17,025 nucleotides of DNA. Source: Flavobacteriales bacterium UBA1820 (lineage in GTDB: Bacteria > Bacteroidota > Bacteroidia > Flavobacteriales > UBA1820). The position numbers were made by a program, and so were the translations under genes. The notes under the pieces are model-generated. The model was not told the origin of the DNA. It was given only the letters and a program-made list of their open reading frames with translations, and ran no database searches. The stretch spans positions 1-17,025 of the forward strand of contig DCEW01000073.1 of the NCBI GenBank assembly GCA_002314265.1. Direction: 5' to 3'. Every line of letters begins with the position of its first letter. The first letter of the stretch is position 1. Below, one piece after another: positions 7,694 to 15,058 of the stretch.

Positions 7694-9259
7694 TTATTTT
7701 GTTTTAACCGCCGTTTTGGTCACCTTGACCGCCTGGGAAACGGCCGGGCTTTCGATGTTGTTGCGCGAAACAGCCGTTACGGCATAGGTAAAGTCGCCCT
7801 TGCGCCCCTGCTTGTCGTAGTAGGACATCGTTTCGTCGTTTTCGTAATGGAGTTTGGCCACGATCGCCGAAGGATCGGACACATCGACCGGTTGCCCTTT
7901 CTCGAACTTGTACACCAGGAAGTACATCAGGTTGTCGGAATAGGTCGGTTTCCAGGATACCTCGACGATGGGCGCACTGCCGCTTACCTGCAAGTCGGTA
8001 GCCGCCTTGGGAGCCGTCATATCGAGCCAAGGCATGGGCGGAACGAGGGCCACGGCCGTATTGAGCGAGCGCAGCATCGGATTCATCTCCCGGTTGCTCT
8101 CGCGGTCCTTGGCATTGCGCAGCACGGAAGCCGCATTCCAGTAGAACGATCCCTGCACCTGATCGTAGCCTTTCGCACGGAGCATCTCGATCTGACGCTC
8201 GATCTCGTCCGCTCCGTTGCCCATCGAGTGGCCGATGTACAGATGACGTCCGTTCGAATATTTGATCCACCAGTCGAGCAGGATGGGATAATCGACGATC
8301 TTTTTCCCGATCTTCCAGTAGAGCTGGGGCGTTACGTAGTCGATCCAGCCTTTTTCGCTCCACAGCAGGATGTCGGCATACAGGTCATCGTAATTCTGCA
8401 CTCCGGCCTGGGTATCGGAACCGCGCACCGGATCGGTGGACTTGTTGCGCCATACCCCGAAAGGACTGATGCCGAACTTGACCCAAGGTTTGGTCTCCCG
8501 GATGGTCTGGGACAACATCCGGATGAGCTGATTGACGTTGTTGCGCCGCCAGGCATCCTTGTCCTTGAAGAAAGGCTTGCCGAACTGCTCCCAGGTAAGG
8601 GTGTCGGGGAAATCGACCACATAGGTCTTTCCGTTCTCGTCCTTGGCGGTTACCTTGTACGGATAGAAATAGTCGTCGAAGTGGATACCGTCCACATCGT
8701 AACGGCTGACAAATTCGCGCACCACCTCGTTGGTGTACTTCGCACTGCCGGGATGTCCCGGGTCGAAGTACATCTGCCCGCCATAGGTAACGAACCATTC
8801 CGGATGCTGGCGGATGGCGTGCGTGGCGGCAAAAAGCGAAGTATCGGCACTCTGAGCGATCCGGTAGGGATTCATCCAGGCGTGGAACTCCATGCCGCGT
8901 TTGTGCGCCTCCTCGATCATGAAGGCGATCGGATCCCAGAGCGGATCTGGAGCCTGTCCCTGCACACCGGTGAGGTAGATGCTCCAAGGCTCGATCGAGC
9001 TGGGATAAAACGAGTCGCCCGTAGGACGCACCTGCATGATGACCGCATTGGCATTGACAGCTGCCAGCGAATCGAGGTAGGTGATAAATCCTTTCTTGAG
9101 TTCTTCCTGGGTCAGGCCCTTTTTGGCCGGCCAGTTGATGTTGGCCACCGAGGCCATCCACCCTGCACGCATTTCATACTTGGACGGCTTGTCCTGCGCA
9201 CCGGCGGAAACGGCTGCGCACAGAGCGATAGCCGCCAGAATCGGTCGGAAAATTTTCAT
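7694..9259 (-). CDS. exported GHL10-family glycosidase, copy 2
   Basis: A 521-residue paralogue of the next gene downstream, same architecture: signal peptide (cut probably after SAGA, residue 21), GHL10 barrel about 28-345, FnIII-like domain about 415-515. Equivalent motifs are MRAGWMASV (30-38), QVRPTGDSFYP (76-86), FHAWMNPYR (125-133), YFDPG (164-168), IHFDDYFYP (192-200, acidic pair D195-D196), KFGISPFGVWRN (261-272) and DYVTPQLYW (307-315). The two copies diverge most after the barrel motif DYVTPQ (about 315-395), where substrate-side loops would lie, which suggests different chain lengths or substituents are recognised (inference). The frame stays open upstream to 9676, but the ATG at 9259 is chosen because it starts a proper signal peptide and the upstream extension overlaps another secreted gene. 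It starts 109 bp after the stop of the small Cys-rich gene, the largest gap in the operon. Confidence 0.88.
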   Translation of the reverse strand: MKIFRPILAAIALCAAVSAGAQDKPSKYEMRAGWMASVANINWPAKKGLTQEELKKGFITYLDSLAAVNANAVIMQVRPTGDSFYPSSIEPWSIYLTGVQGQAPDPLWDPIAFMIEEAHKRGMEFHAWMNPYRIAQSADTSLFAATHAIRQHPEWFVTYGGQMYFDPGHPGSAKYTNEVVREFVSRYDVDGIHFDDYFYPYKVTAKDENGKTYVVDFPDTLTWEQFGKPFFKDKDAWRRNNVNQLIRMLSQTIRETKPWVKFGISPFGVWRNKSTDPVRGSDTQAGVQNYDDLYADILLWSEKGWIDYVTPQLYWKIGKKIVDYPILLDWWIKYSNGRHLYIGHSMGNGADEIERQIEMLRAKGYDQVQGSFYWNAASVLRNAKDRESNREMNPMLRSLNTAVALVPPMPWLDMTAPKAATDLQVSGSAPIVEVSWKPTYSDNLMYFLVYKFEKGQPVDVSDPSAIVAKLHYENDETMSYYDKQGRKGDFTYAVTAVSRNNIESPAVSQAVKVTKTAVKTK

Positions 9260-9368
9260 CGGTTGTAGTTCGTTATGTTTTAAATCTCGTAATTTCTTTC
9301 CTTGCCCCTCTTCAAAGACAAAAGGAGGCACTGCTTTTTCGGTTTTCGGAAGGACAACCTGCAATCGA

Positions 9369-9767
9369 TCACCGGTAACGCCTGTAAGACCGGTAAGCCG
9401 AAGTATCGCTCGCCGTCCAGCCGCACCCATGCCCGGGGCGATGATAAGTACGGCCGGCATCTTCGCGCCGATACTCCGCCGGGGCATCGCAACAAACCTC
9501 CGGGTTTCGATAGCGCACCCCGCATCCTCGCCTGTCGTAATGGCGATGGGCGCGGAAATCGTCCCGGCAATGCACATCCCGGCGGGAGACGTATTCACGC
9601 GGGTAATCGCAGCAACCCTGAGGGAGATATTCGCGACTCCGCTGCGAACGGGCATCCGCCCGATAGACACGATCATCGTTGGATTGTCTCTCCGGATCGT
9701 TTTGCGCCGCGGCAGAGAGCAGAACGCCCAATAGTGCTACTGCGAGGACTACACGTGTGGTCTTCAT
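9369..9767 (-). CDS. small secreted Cys/Arg-rich repeat protein, unknown function
   Basis: A 132-residue protein that I do not recognise. It starts with a clear signal peptide (MKTTRVVLAVALLGVLLSAA, cut probably near AAQ, residues 20-22). The mature part has no lysine but about 24 arginines, about 11 tyrosines and seven cysteines (52, 53, 67, 82, 92, 93, 115). It holds an imperfect duplication: CCDYPREY (52-59) and CCDAPAEY (92-99), 40 residues apart, each unit ending in GCG (81-83 and 114-116). The pattern suggests disulphide pairing in the periplasm or outside the cell. It lies 20 bp after murQ and upstream of the GHL10 pair, so it is co-transcribed with cell-wall salvage genes. Two overlapping frames are also open here (the minus-strand extension of the GHL10 gene and a plus-strand frame); the signal peptide and ordered Cys pattern favour this one. 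Confidence 0.62.
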   Translation of the reverse strand: MKTTRVVLAVALLGVLLSAAAQNDPERQSNDDRVYRADARSQRSREYLPQGCCDYPREYVSRRDVHCRDDFRAHRHYDRRGCGVRYRNPEVCCDAPAEYRREDAGRTYHRPGHGCGWTASDTSAYRSYRRYR

Positions 9768-9787
9768 AACAAATTGTCCGTTTGTTT

Positions 9788-10609
9788 TTACTTCTTCATG
9801 TTCTTGTTGTAATAGGCCACCGCCCGGCGTACCGAACCTTCCTGGAGCAGGAGTTTGTTGGCCTCTTCGTACGACAAGTCGGGCGCACCGAGCATCACCA
9901 TCTTGGTGCCGCGGTCCACCAGTTTCTCGTTGGTGAGCTGCATGTCCACCATACGGTTGCCCACCACGCAGCCCAGACGGATCATCAGCGAAGTACTGAT
10001 CATGTTGAGGATCAGCTTCTGTGCCGTACCGGACTTCATGCGGGTACTTCCGGTCACAAATTCGGGACCTACGACAGCCTCCATAGCCACTTCCGCTTCG
10101 GCAGCGATGGGCGAATCGGGATTGCAGGCAATGGCTCCCGTGAGACACCCGAACTTGCGCGCCTCGCGCAGACCGCCGATCACATACGGAGTACGGCCCG
10201 ATGCAGCGATGCCGACCAGAATGTCCTTGGGTTTGATGTCAAAAGCCTGAAGGTCCTTCCATGACTGGTCGAAATCGTCCTCGGCACCTTCCACCGCATT
10301 GCGGATCGCCTGATCGCCGCCAGCCATGATGCCGATCACCACGCCCGAAGGCATTCCGTAGGTCGGCGGTATTTCAGAAGCATCCACGATACCCAGACGC
10401 CCCGACGTACCGGCGCCGATATAAAACAAACGACCGCCGTCCTGCATGCGGGGGAGCGCTTTCTCGACAAATTCGGTGATGGCAGGGATCGCTTTCTCTA
10501 CGGCAAAAGGCACACCTTTGTCCTCCTGATTGATCCCCCGCAGGATCTGCTCGACAGACATCTTGTCGAGGTCATGGTAGTTGGATTCTGATTCTGTAAT
10601 GTATTTCAT
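9788..10609 (-). CDS. murQ: N-acetylmuramic acid 6-phosphate etherase
   Basis: A 273-residue cytoplasmic SIS-domain enzyme that cleaves the lactyl ether of MurNAc-6-phosphate, giving GlcNAc-6-phosphate and D-lactate. The sugar-phosphate block GAGTSGRLGIVDASEIPPT is at 65-83 and contains E79, aligning with E. coli MurQ E83. VEGAEDD (106-112) contains E110, aligning with E. coli E114; both are the known catalytic glutamates. GIAASGRTPYVI (133-144) and VTGSTRMKSGTAQK (185-198) complete the family pattern. Length is slightly below the E. coli enzyme. It follows the kinase by 46 bp and precedes the small Cys-rich gene by 20 bp. Upstream of the ATG is an AT-rich leader without a strong Shine-Dalgarno sequence. 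Confidence 0.95.
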   Translation of the reverse strand: MKYITESESNYHDLDKMSVEQILRGINQEDKGVPFAVEKAIPAITEFVEKALPRMQDGGRLFYIGAGTSGRLGIVDASEIPPTYGMPSGVVIGIMAGGDQAIRNAVEGAEDDFDQSWKDLQAFDIKPKDILVGIAASGRTPYVIGGLREARKFGCLTGAIACNPDSPIAAEAEVAMEAVVGPEFVTGSTRMKSGTAQKLILNMISTSLMIRLGCVVGNRMVDMQLTNEKLVDRGTKMVMLGAPDLSYEEANKLLLQEGSVRRAVAYYNKNMKK

Positions 10610-10655
10610 TGTTATCTTGAAGTATTATTTTCTCGGTTTCAATCGATCGGAAACA

Positions 10656-11492
10656 TCATTTGCCTTTGTGATGCTCGATCAACAAGTCGATGGGCTTGAG
10701 AGCGATCTTGTCGATGGACACCCCGTAACGGGCGCCCACCCGAGCGATCACATCGCGGTAGTAATACCCTACCGACCCGATGATGCGCACCGGCATCTTT
10801 TCCTCCTGATAGAACGGCACGACAAAGTACTCGAAAAATTCACTGAATTCGTGATCCAGCATCTCCGCAATGGGCTTCACCTGCTGATGCTTGGCGACGA
10901 ACGGCGAAAACGAAGCGAAATACTTGTTCGGACGCTCTTTCTTGTACACATTTTCGATGATGTTCTTGTACTCCACCCCATAGTCTTTTTCCAGTTCGGC
11001 AGCCACTTCGGGCGGGAGCATTCCCCGCAGGTAGAGTTTGATGAGCTGCATGCCCAGCACAGCGCCCGAACCGTTGTCACCCAACATGTACCCCAGCGAC
11101 AGCGGAGTCTTGACGATCGTCCGACCGTCGTAGATACCGGCATTGGCTCCGGTTCCCAGGATGCAGGCGATCCCCTTTTCCTGGCCGAAAAGCGCAATGG
11201 CAGCTCCTACCAGATCGGTATCCACATCGACCTCGCGAACATTGGGAAACAAGCTGCGGAAACATTTGCGCAAGCGTTCCCGATTGACCTCCAGGCCGCA
11301 GCCCGAACCGTAAAAATACACTCCCGTTACCTCCTCGGCCGTCACATCGGCCAAAGCCCCGCTGATGGTCGTCTCGAGGCTCTCGTCAGTAAAGAACAAT
11401 GGATTGAGACCGATCGACTGAAACCGCTGTACGGTATCGCCGATGGCTGCCCAGTCCGTTTTGGTAGAACCGCTGTCTGCTACTAGGATCAT
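10656..11492 (-). CDS. murK: BadF/BadG-type amino-sugar kinase, probably MurNAc/GlcNAc kinase
   Basis: A 278-residue ASKHA-fold kinase. The N-terminal phosphate motif is DSGSTKTDW (6-14); YGSGCG (61-66), VDTDLVGAA (90-98, likely catalytic D93), ILGTGANAGI (111-120) and GYMLGDNGSG (134-143) follow in the order of the NagK/BadF family. It phosphorylates a hexosamine with ATP in the cytoplasm. Sitting 46 bp upstream of murQ, it matches the murK-murQ order described in Tannerella forsythia, where MurK makes MurNAc-6-P; the Clostridium acetobutylicum MurK acts on both GlcNAc and MurNAc. The symbol is given on context; a pure GlcNAc kinase (nagK) is the alternative, and sequence alone does not separate them. 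It is the first gene of the minus-strand operon, with a -7 promoter box 80 bp upstream. Confidence 0.85.
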   Translation of the reverse strand: MILVADSGSTKTDWAAIGDTVQRFQSIGLNPLFFTDESLETTISGALADVTAEEVTGVYFYGSGCGLEVNRERLRKCFRSLFPNVREVDVDTDLVGAAIALFGQEKGIACILGTGANAGIYDGRTIVKTPLSLGYMLGDNGSGAVLGMQLIKLYLRGMLPPEVAAELEKDYGVEYKNIIENVYKKERPNKYFASFSPFVAKHQQVKPIAEMLDHEFSEFFEYFVVPFYQEEKMPVRIIGSVGYYYRDVIARVGARYGVSIDKIALKPIDLLIEHHKGK

Positions 11493-11571
11493 ACTATCGT
11501 ATTTGTTTGATGATTAATCGATTGTGCCGCCAAAAAGCGATTGTCTCCGCCCGGAGGGCGCAGATAACGCA

Positions 11572-11579
11572 CAAATGTA
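11572..11579 (-). promoter_or_regulatory. -7 box of the murK operon promoter (no clear -33)
   Basis: TACATTTG on the minus strand is a full match to the Bacteroidota -7 consensus TAnnTTTG, 80 bp upstream of the murK ATG. The expected -33 TTG about 20 nt further upstream is missing; that position is occupied by the CCGCG/CGCGG hairpin. The promoter may be weak or need an activator (inference). Confidence 0.42.
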
Positions 11580-11738
11580 CTAAATATCCCCGGCTCCGCG
11601 AAGTCGCGGGGTCAAAAACAGTCCTGCGTGGTACTTTTTAACTATTGAACCCTTTCGCGTGAAAATCCGCAACATTTCCTCCCGACTTGCTGCAAAATCC
11701 CCTGCCGGGGCTTGTCCATGTGGAAAATTATTGCTTCC

Positions 11739-11808
11739 TTTACTTGTTTTTTGGCCGGCAGACCAGCCGGTCTGCCGGTATTTTCCCTTCCAAAGAGAAA
11801 CAAGTAAA
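11739..11808. repeat. 70-bp nested inverted repeat upstream of the NagZ fusion
   Basis: The outer arms TTTACTTGTTT (11739-11749) and AAACAAGTAAA (11798-11808) are perfect 11-bp reverse complements. Inside them CCGGCAGACC (11755-11764) and GGTCTGCCGG (11769-11778) form a perfect 10-bp inverted repeat with a 4-nt loop. The inner element ends 72 bp, and the outer one 42 bp, before the ATG at 11851. It could be a double operator, a structured 5' leader, an upstream terminator or the remains of a small palindromic element. No target-site duplication is visible at the ends. Confidence 0.75.
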
Positions 11809-11850
11809 TATCTATCAACTAAATAACCACAAAAAAACCATTTTAACAGG

Positions 11851-14800
11851 ATGAAACGACTCTTTTTGTTTTTCGCCTTTATGATGGGCCTGTTCTCCGT
11901 GAACGCCCAGAATAAAGATCCGGAATTCGTCCAGTACATGCACAGTCCCTGGGTGGATTCGGTATTCAACTCCCTGTCCCTGAAAGAACAGATCGGACAG
12001 ATGATCTTTGTCGAGTTGCGTCCCAGCAACCCTTCGACCATCGTCAAGGCTCTCAACGATGCGCAGAACCTGGGCGTGGGCGGTGCCGTGCTCTTCAAGA
12101 GCACCCTTCCCGAAGCCGCTGCACTGACCAACGGCCTGCAACAGGCCTCCAAGACCCCGATGCTCATCGCCATCGACGGCGAATGGGGCTTGGGAATGCG
12201 TCTGGACGACGTAGCCAGCTTCCCGTATCAGATGGCACTGGGTTCGCTCAAGGACAACGACCTGATCTATAAAATGGGATTGGAAGTCGCCCGCCAAGCC
12301 AAACGCGCCGGACTGCACATCAACCTGGCACCGACGGTGGACGTAAACAACAATGCACTCAACCCCGTGATCGGTTACCGTTCCTTCGGTGAAGACCCGA
12401 AAGACGTAGCTGCCAAAGGCTTGGCCTACATCAAAGGTATGGAAGACGGCGGCATCATCTGCACAGCCAAACACTTCCCCGGACACGGCGACACGGAGGT
12501 CGATTCGCATGCCGACCTGCCGCTGATCTCCCACGACATGGATCGCCTGAATGCGGTCGAACTGGCCCCCTTCAAAACCTTGATCGAAAACGGAGCCACC
12601 GGCATCATGTCCGCACACCTGAACGTACCGGCACTCACCGGCAACTCGCTCCCGACTTCGCTCTCGCCCAAAGCCCTCAAAGAACTGGTGCGCGACCAGT
12701 GGGGCTACAAAGGTCTGATCTTTACCGACGGCATGGAAATGCAGGGCATCTCCAAATACTACACCCCGGGCGAGGCAGCTCGCATGGCCGTGGAAGCCGG
12801 CAACGACATCCTAGAACTGGTTCGTGACCCCAAAGAGGCCGTCGACTCCATCTATGCCGCCGTCCAGAAAGGACAGATCAGCAAAGCCCAGATCGAAGAA
12901 TCCGTACGCCGCATCCTGGCCATCAAATACTACGTAGGGCTCAACAAATTCAAACCCACCAGCACGTGGAACATCGTTTCCGATGTCAACTCCCCGGCTT
13001 CGCAGCTGCTGATCCGCCAGATGACCCAAAAGACGCTCACCGGACTGCAGAACGAAGGGAACATCCTGCCGCTGGCTACCGGAAAATACAACAAGATCGC
13101 GGTCGTTTCGCTGCGCAGCGACAACGGCGGGGCGTTCTACAACCGGTTCAAGAAATATTTCAAGGCCGACTACTACACCTACGACTTCAAGAACAGCCTG
13201 ACCAAGGCCGACGACATTCTGGACAGCCTGAAGAAATACGACCTGGTGATCGCCGAGATGGGCGGATTTTCCACCCGTCCGGGCAAGGCCCAGAGCGGCG
13301 ACGACCCGAAGCAGAACTACGTGCTGGAATACGGGGTAACGACCAACCTGCAACACTTCCTGGACCGTCTGACCAAAGAGCATGACAATACGGTACTGGC
13401 CGTCTTCGGCATGCCGTACGTGATGAACTACCTCCCGGCCATCAAGGACGCTACCGCCGTCGTCTTCTCCCAGGGCAACAGCTCGCTGGCACAGGATCTG
13501 ATGGCACAGGCCATCGCCGGCGCGTTCGACGTGGATGGCAAACTGCCGGTCAACACCACCCCCTACCCGATCAACACCAGCGTCGGGATCAAAGGCGGCA
13601 TCCGCTTTGCCTTTACCATCGGCGAGGAAGTCGGCATCAATTCGGCCAAACTGGAGCACATGGTCGACTCGATCGTGTATGGCTCGATCCGCAACGGTGC
13701 CTTCCCCGGCTGCCAGATCGTCATTGCCAAAGACCAGAAAGTCATCCTGGAGCGCAGTTACGGCTATCACACCTTTACGGGACAGGAGCCGGTCAAGGAT
13801 GAAGACCTGTTCGACATGGCCTCCAACACCAAGGTGTGCGCCGCTCTGCCGGCCTACATGGAGCTGTACGACCAGGGAAAAATCGATCTCGACACTCCCA
13901 TCTCGGAATACCTGCCGGGACTTAAATTCGAAAAATCGAACAAAAAAGACGTAACGCTCCGCTCCCAGCTCTCGCACATCGCCGGCTTCCAGCCCTACTA
14001 TCCGTTCTGGAGCGACGCGATGAAAAAAGGCCTGATCCGCAACAAGCCCTCCAAGAAATTCAATGTCCAGATCGACCAGAACCTCTGGGCTTCGGAAAAG
14101 ATCTACGACTTCGTCTACAAGAAAATCCGCGACCTGCCGCTGACCGAACCCAACAAGATGAAATACTCCTGCCTGGGCTTCGTGCTGGCTCCGCGCATCA
14201 TCCAGAACGTAACGGGTGAAAACTTCCACGACTTCGTGGACGAGAACGTATACGGTCGTCTGGGGGCTTTGTACACCACGTTCAATCCCTTGACCCGCGG
14301 CGGTTATCCGCTCTCGCAGATCATGCCGACCGAATACGACAATGCCTTCCGCAAATCGCTCGTTCATGGTTTCGTACACGACGAGGCTTCGGCCGTGGTA
14401 GGCGGTTATTCGTCCAACGCCGGATTGTTCTCCAACGCCCTGGGTATTGCCGAACTGTTCCAGATGTACCTGAACAAGGGCACCTACGGCGGTCAGTACT
14501 TCTTCTCGCCCGAGACGTTCGATACGTTCAACACGCAGTACTACCTGCAGTACAACAACTACCGCGCCATCGGTTTTGAAAAGGCCACCCCGGCCAACAA
14601 GGACCGCAAGGTGGAAGACGCCTGGCCGGCTCCTTCCTGCTCGCCGGAAGCCTTCGGCCACTCGGGATTCACCGGCACCTATGCCTGGGCCGACCCGGCC
14701 AATGGCCTGATCTACGTCTTCCTTTCCAACCGGGTTTACCCCACGCGCAACAACAAGGCTTTCGACAAGATGCAGGCTCGTGTAGGTATTCACGAACTGG

Positions 14801-14892
14801 CTTACCAGCTCATCAAGGAAGGTCTGCCCAAAGAAGCGGCCATTCAGGAAAAACAACCGGAAACCAAAGCTCCGGCCCTGTTTGCCGACTAA
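11851..14892 (+). CDS. exported NagZ (GH3) - AmiE-like serine hydrolase fusion
   Basis: A 1013-residue two-enzyme protein with a signal peptide (MKRLFLFFAFMMGLFSVNA, cut near residue 19). Residues about 36-355 are a GH3 N-terminal barrel with the NagZ signature KHFPGHG (207-213) followed by DSH (218-220), the histidine/aspartate acid-base dyad special to beta-N-acetylglucosaminidases, and the nucleophile D293 in FTDGMEM (291-297). Residues about 380-595 resemble the GH3 C-terminal domain. Residues about 600-990 are a beta-lactamase-fold hydrolase with S658-x-x-K661, Y772-S-C and HSGFTGT (937-943). B. subtilis encodes these as separate secreted proteins, NagZ and the MurNAc-L-Ala amidase AmiE, so the fusion probably removes GlcNAc and stem peptides outside the cytoplasm (inference). 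D-Ala carboxypeptidase or esterase activity is the alternative for the second domain. It is divergent from the salvage operon and followed by a terminator. Confidence 0.93.
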   Translation: MKRLFLFFAFMMGLFSVNAQNKDPEFVQYMHSPWVDSVFNSLSLKEQIGQMIFVELRPSNPSTIVKALNDAQNLGVGGAVLFKSTLPEAAALTNGLQQASKTPMLIAIDGEWGLGMRLDDVASFPYQMALGSLKDNDLIYKMGLEVARQAKRAGLHINLAPTVDVNNNALNPVIGYRSFGEDPKDVAAKGLAYIKGMEDGGIICTAKHFPGHGDTEVDSHADLPLISHDMDRLNAVELAPFKTLIENGATGIMSAHLNVPALTGNSLPTSLSPKALKELVRDQWGYKGLIFTDGMEMQGISKYYTPGEAARMAVEAGNDILELVRDPKEAVDSIYAAVQKGQISKAQIEESVRRILAIKYYVGLNKFKPTSTWNIVSDVNSPASQLLIRQMTQKTLTGLQNEGNILPLATGKYNKIAVVSLRSDNGGAFYNRFKKYFKADYYTYDFKNSLTKADDILDSLKKYDLVIAEMGGFSTRPGKAQSGDDPKQNYVLEYGVTTNLQHFLDRLTKEHDNTVLAVFGMPYVMNYLPAIKDATAVVFSQGNSSLAQDLMAQAIAGAFDVDGKLPVNTTPYPINTSVGIKGGIRFAFTIGEEVGINSAKLEHMVDSIVYGSIRNGAFPGCQIVIAKDQKVILERSYGYHTFTGQEPVKDEDLFDMASNTKVCAALPAYMELYDQGKIDLDTPISEYLPGLKFEKSNKKDVTLRSQLSHIAGFQPYYPFWSDAMKKGLIRNKPSKKFNVQIDQNLWASEKIYDFVYKKIRDLPLTEPNKMKYSCLGFVLAPRIIQNVTGENFHDFVDENVYGRLGALYTTFNPLTRGGYPLSQIMPTEYDNAFRKSLVHGFVHDEASAVVGGYSSNAGLFSNALGIAELFQMYLNKGTYGGQYFFSPETFDTFNTQYYLQYNNYRAIGFEKATPANKDRKVEDAWPAPSCSPEAFGHSGFTGTYAWADPANGLIYVFLSNRVYPTRNNKAFDKMQARVGIHELAYQLIKEGLPKEAAIQEKQPETKAPALFAD

Positions 14893-14930
14893 TCTCTGGA
14901 ACTGCTTTTACGCCCCAGAGTATCCGTCTT

Positions 14931-14967
14931 AAAAAAATCCCGACCGGTCCCCGGCCGGGATTTTTTT
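14931..14967. terminator. bidirectional terminator after the NagZ fusion
   Basis: A run of seven A (14931-14937), then TCCCGACCGG, a 3-nt loop, and CCGGCCGGGA followed by seven T (14961-14967). On the plus strand the stem has one A-C mismatch (14943/14955); on the minus strand this becomes a G-U wobble. It lies 38 bp past the TAA of the fusion gene and would stop transcription from both sides. Confidence 0.88.
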
Positions 14968-15058
14968 ATTCAATGCTCCGGCACAAAAAACATGCCTGCC
15001 TTCCGGTATCATTCCTCACCCCCCTGCCGCCCGCATCCCGCACTCCGGTCAGAATTCA

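Larger units (their letters stand above)
11493..11850. other. 358-bp divergent regulatory region between murK and the NagZ fusion
   Basis: No credible gene is present. The left part holds a TAnnTTTG box for murK (11572-11579) and a GC-rich hairpin, CCGCG-aagt-CGCGG (11596-11609), flanked by CCCCG (11588) and CGGGG (11611) that could pair as an alternative outer stem. The right part holds a nested palindrome (11739-11808). I found no convincing TAnnTTTG promoter pointing to the fusion gene; TACTTTTT (11632-11639) is the nearest partial match. No regulator gene is encoded in or beside the region. Confidence 0.6.

Noticed and set aside
6257..9268. Very long open frame (about 1000 codons) antisense to both GHL10 genes
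   Set aside because: The opposite strand holds two complete, motif-bearing exported enzymes. The antisense translation has no recognisable domain or signal peptide and mirrors the duplication on the other strand; long shadow frames are expected in GC-rich coding DNA.
9260..9676. N-terminal extension of the second GHL10 protein
   Set aside because: The frame is open, but the extension lies before a proper signal peptide starting at 9259, has no similarity to the paralogue, and overlaps the small secreted gene.
11739..11808. Complete MITE or insertion-sequence end
   Set aside because: The arms are only 11 and 10 bp, no target-site duplication is visible, and no transposase fragment is nearby; kept as an unexplained palindrome.
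13801..14700. Beta-lactamase resistance determinant
   Set aside because: The SxxK/YSC/HSG domain is fused to a NagZ glucosaminidase in a salvage locus; AmiE-like amidase or a related peptidase role fits better than antibiotic hydrolysis.
12811..14856. Long antisense open frame (about 680 codons) within the NagZ fusion gene
   Set aside because: Shadow of the plus-strand gene, whose GH3 and SxxK motifs are unambiguous; the antisense product shows no domain.
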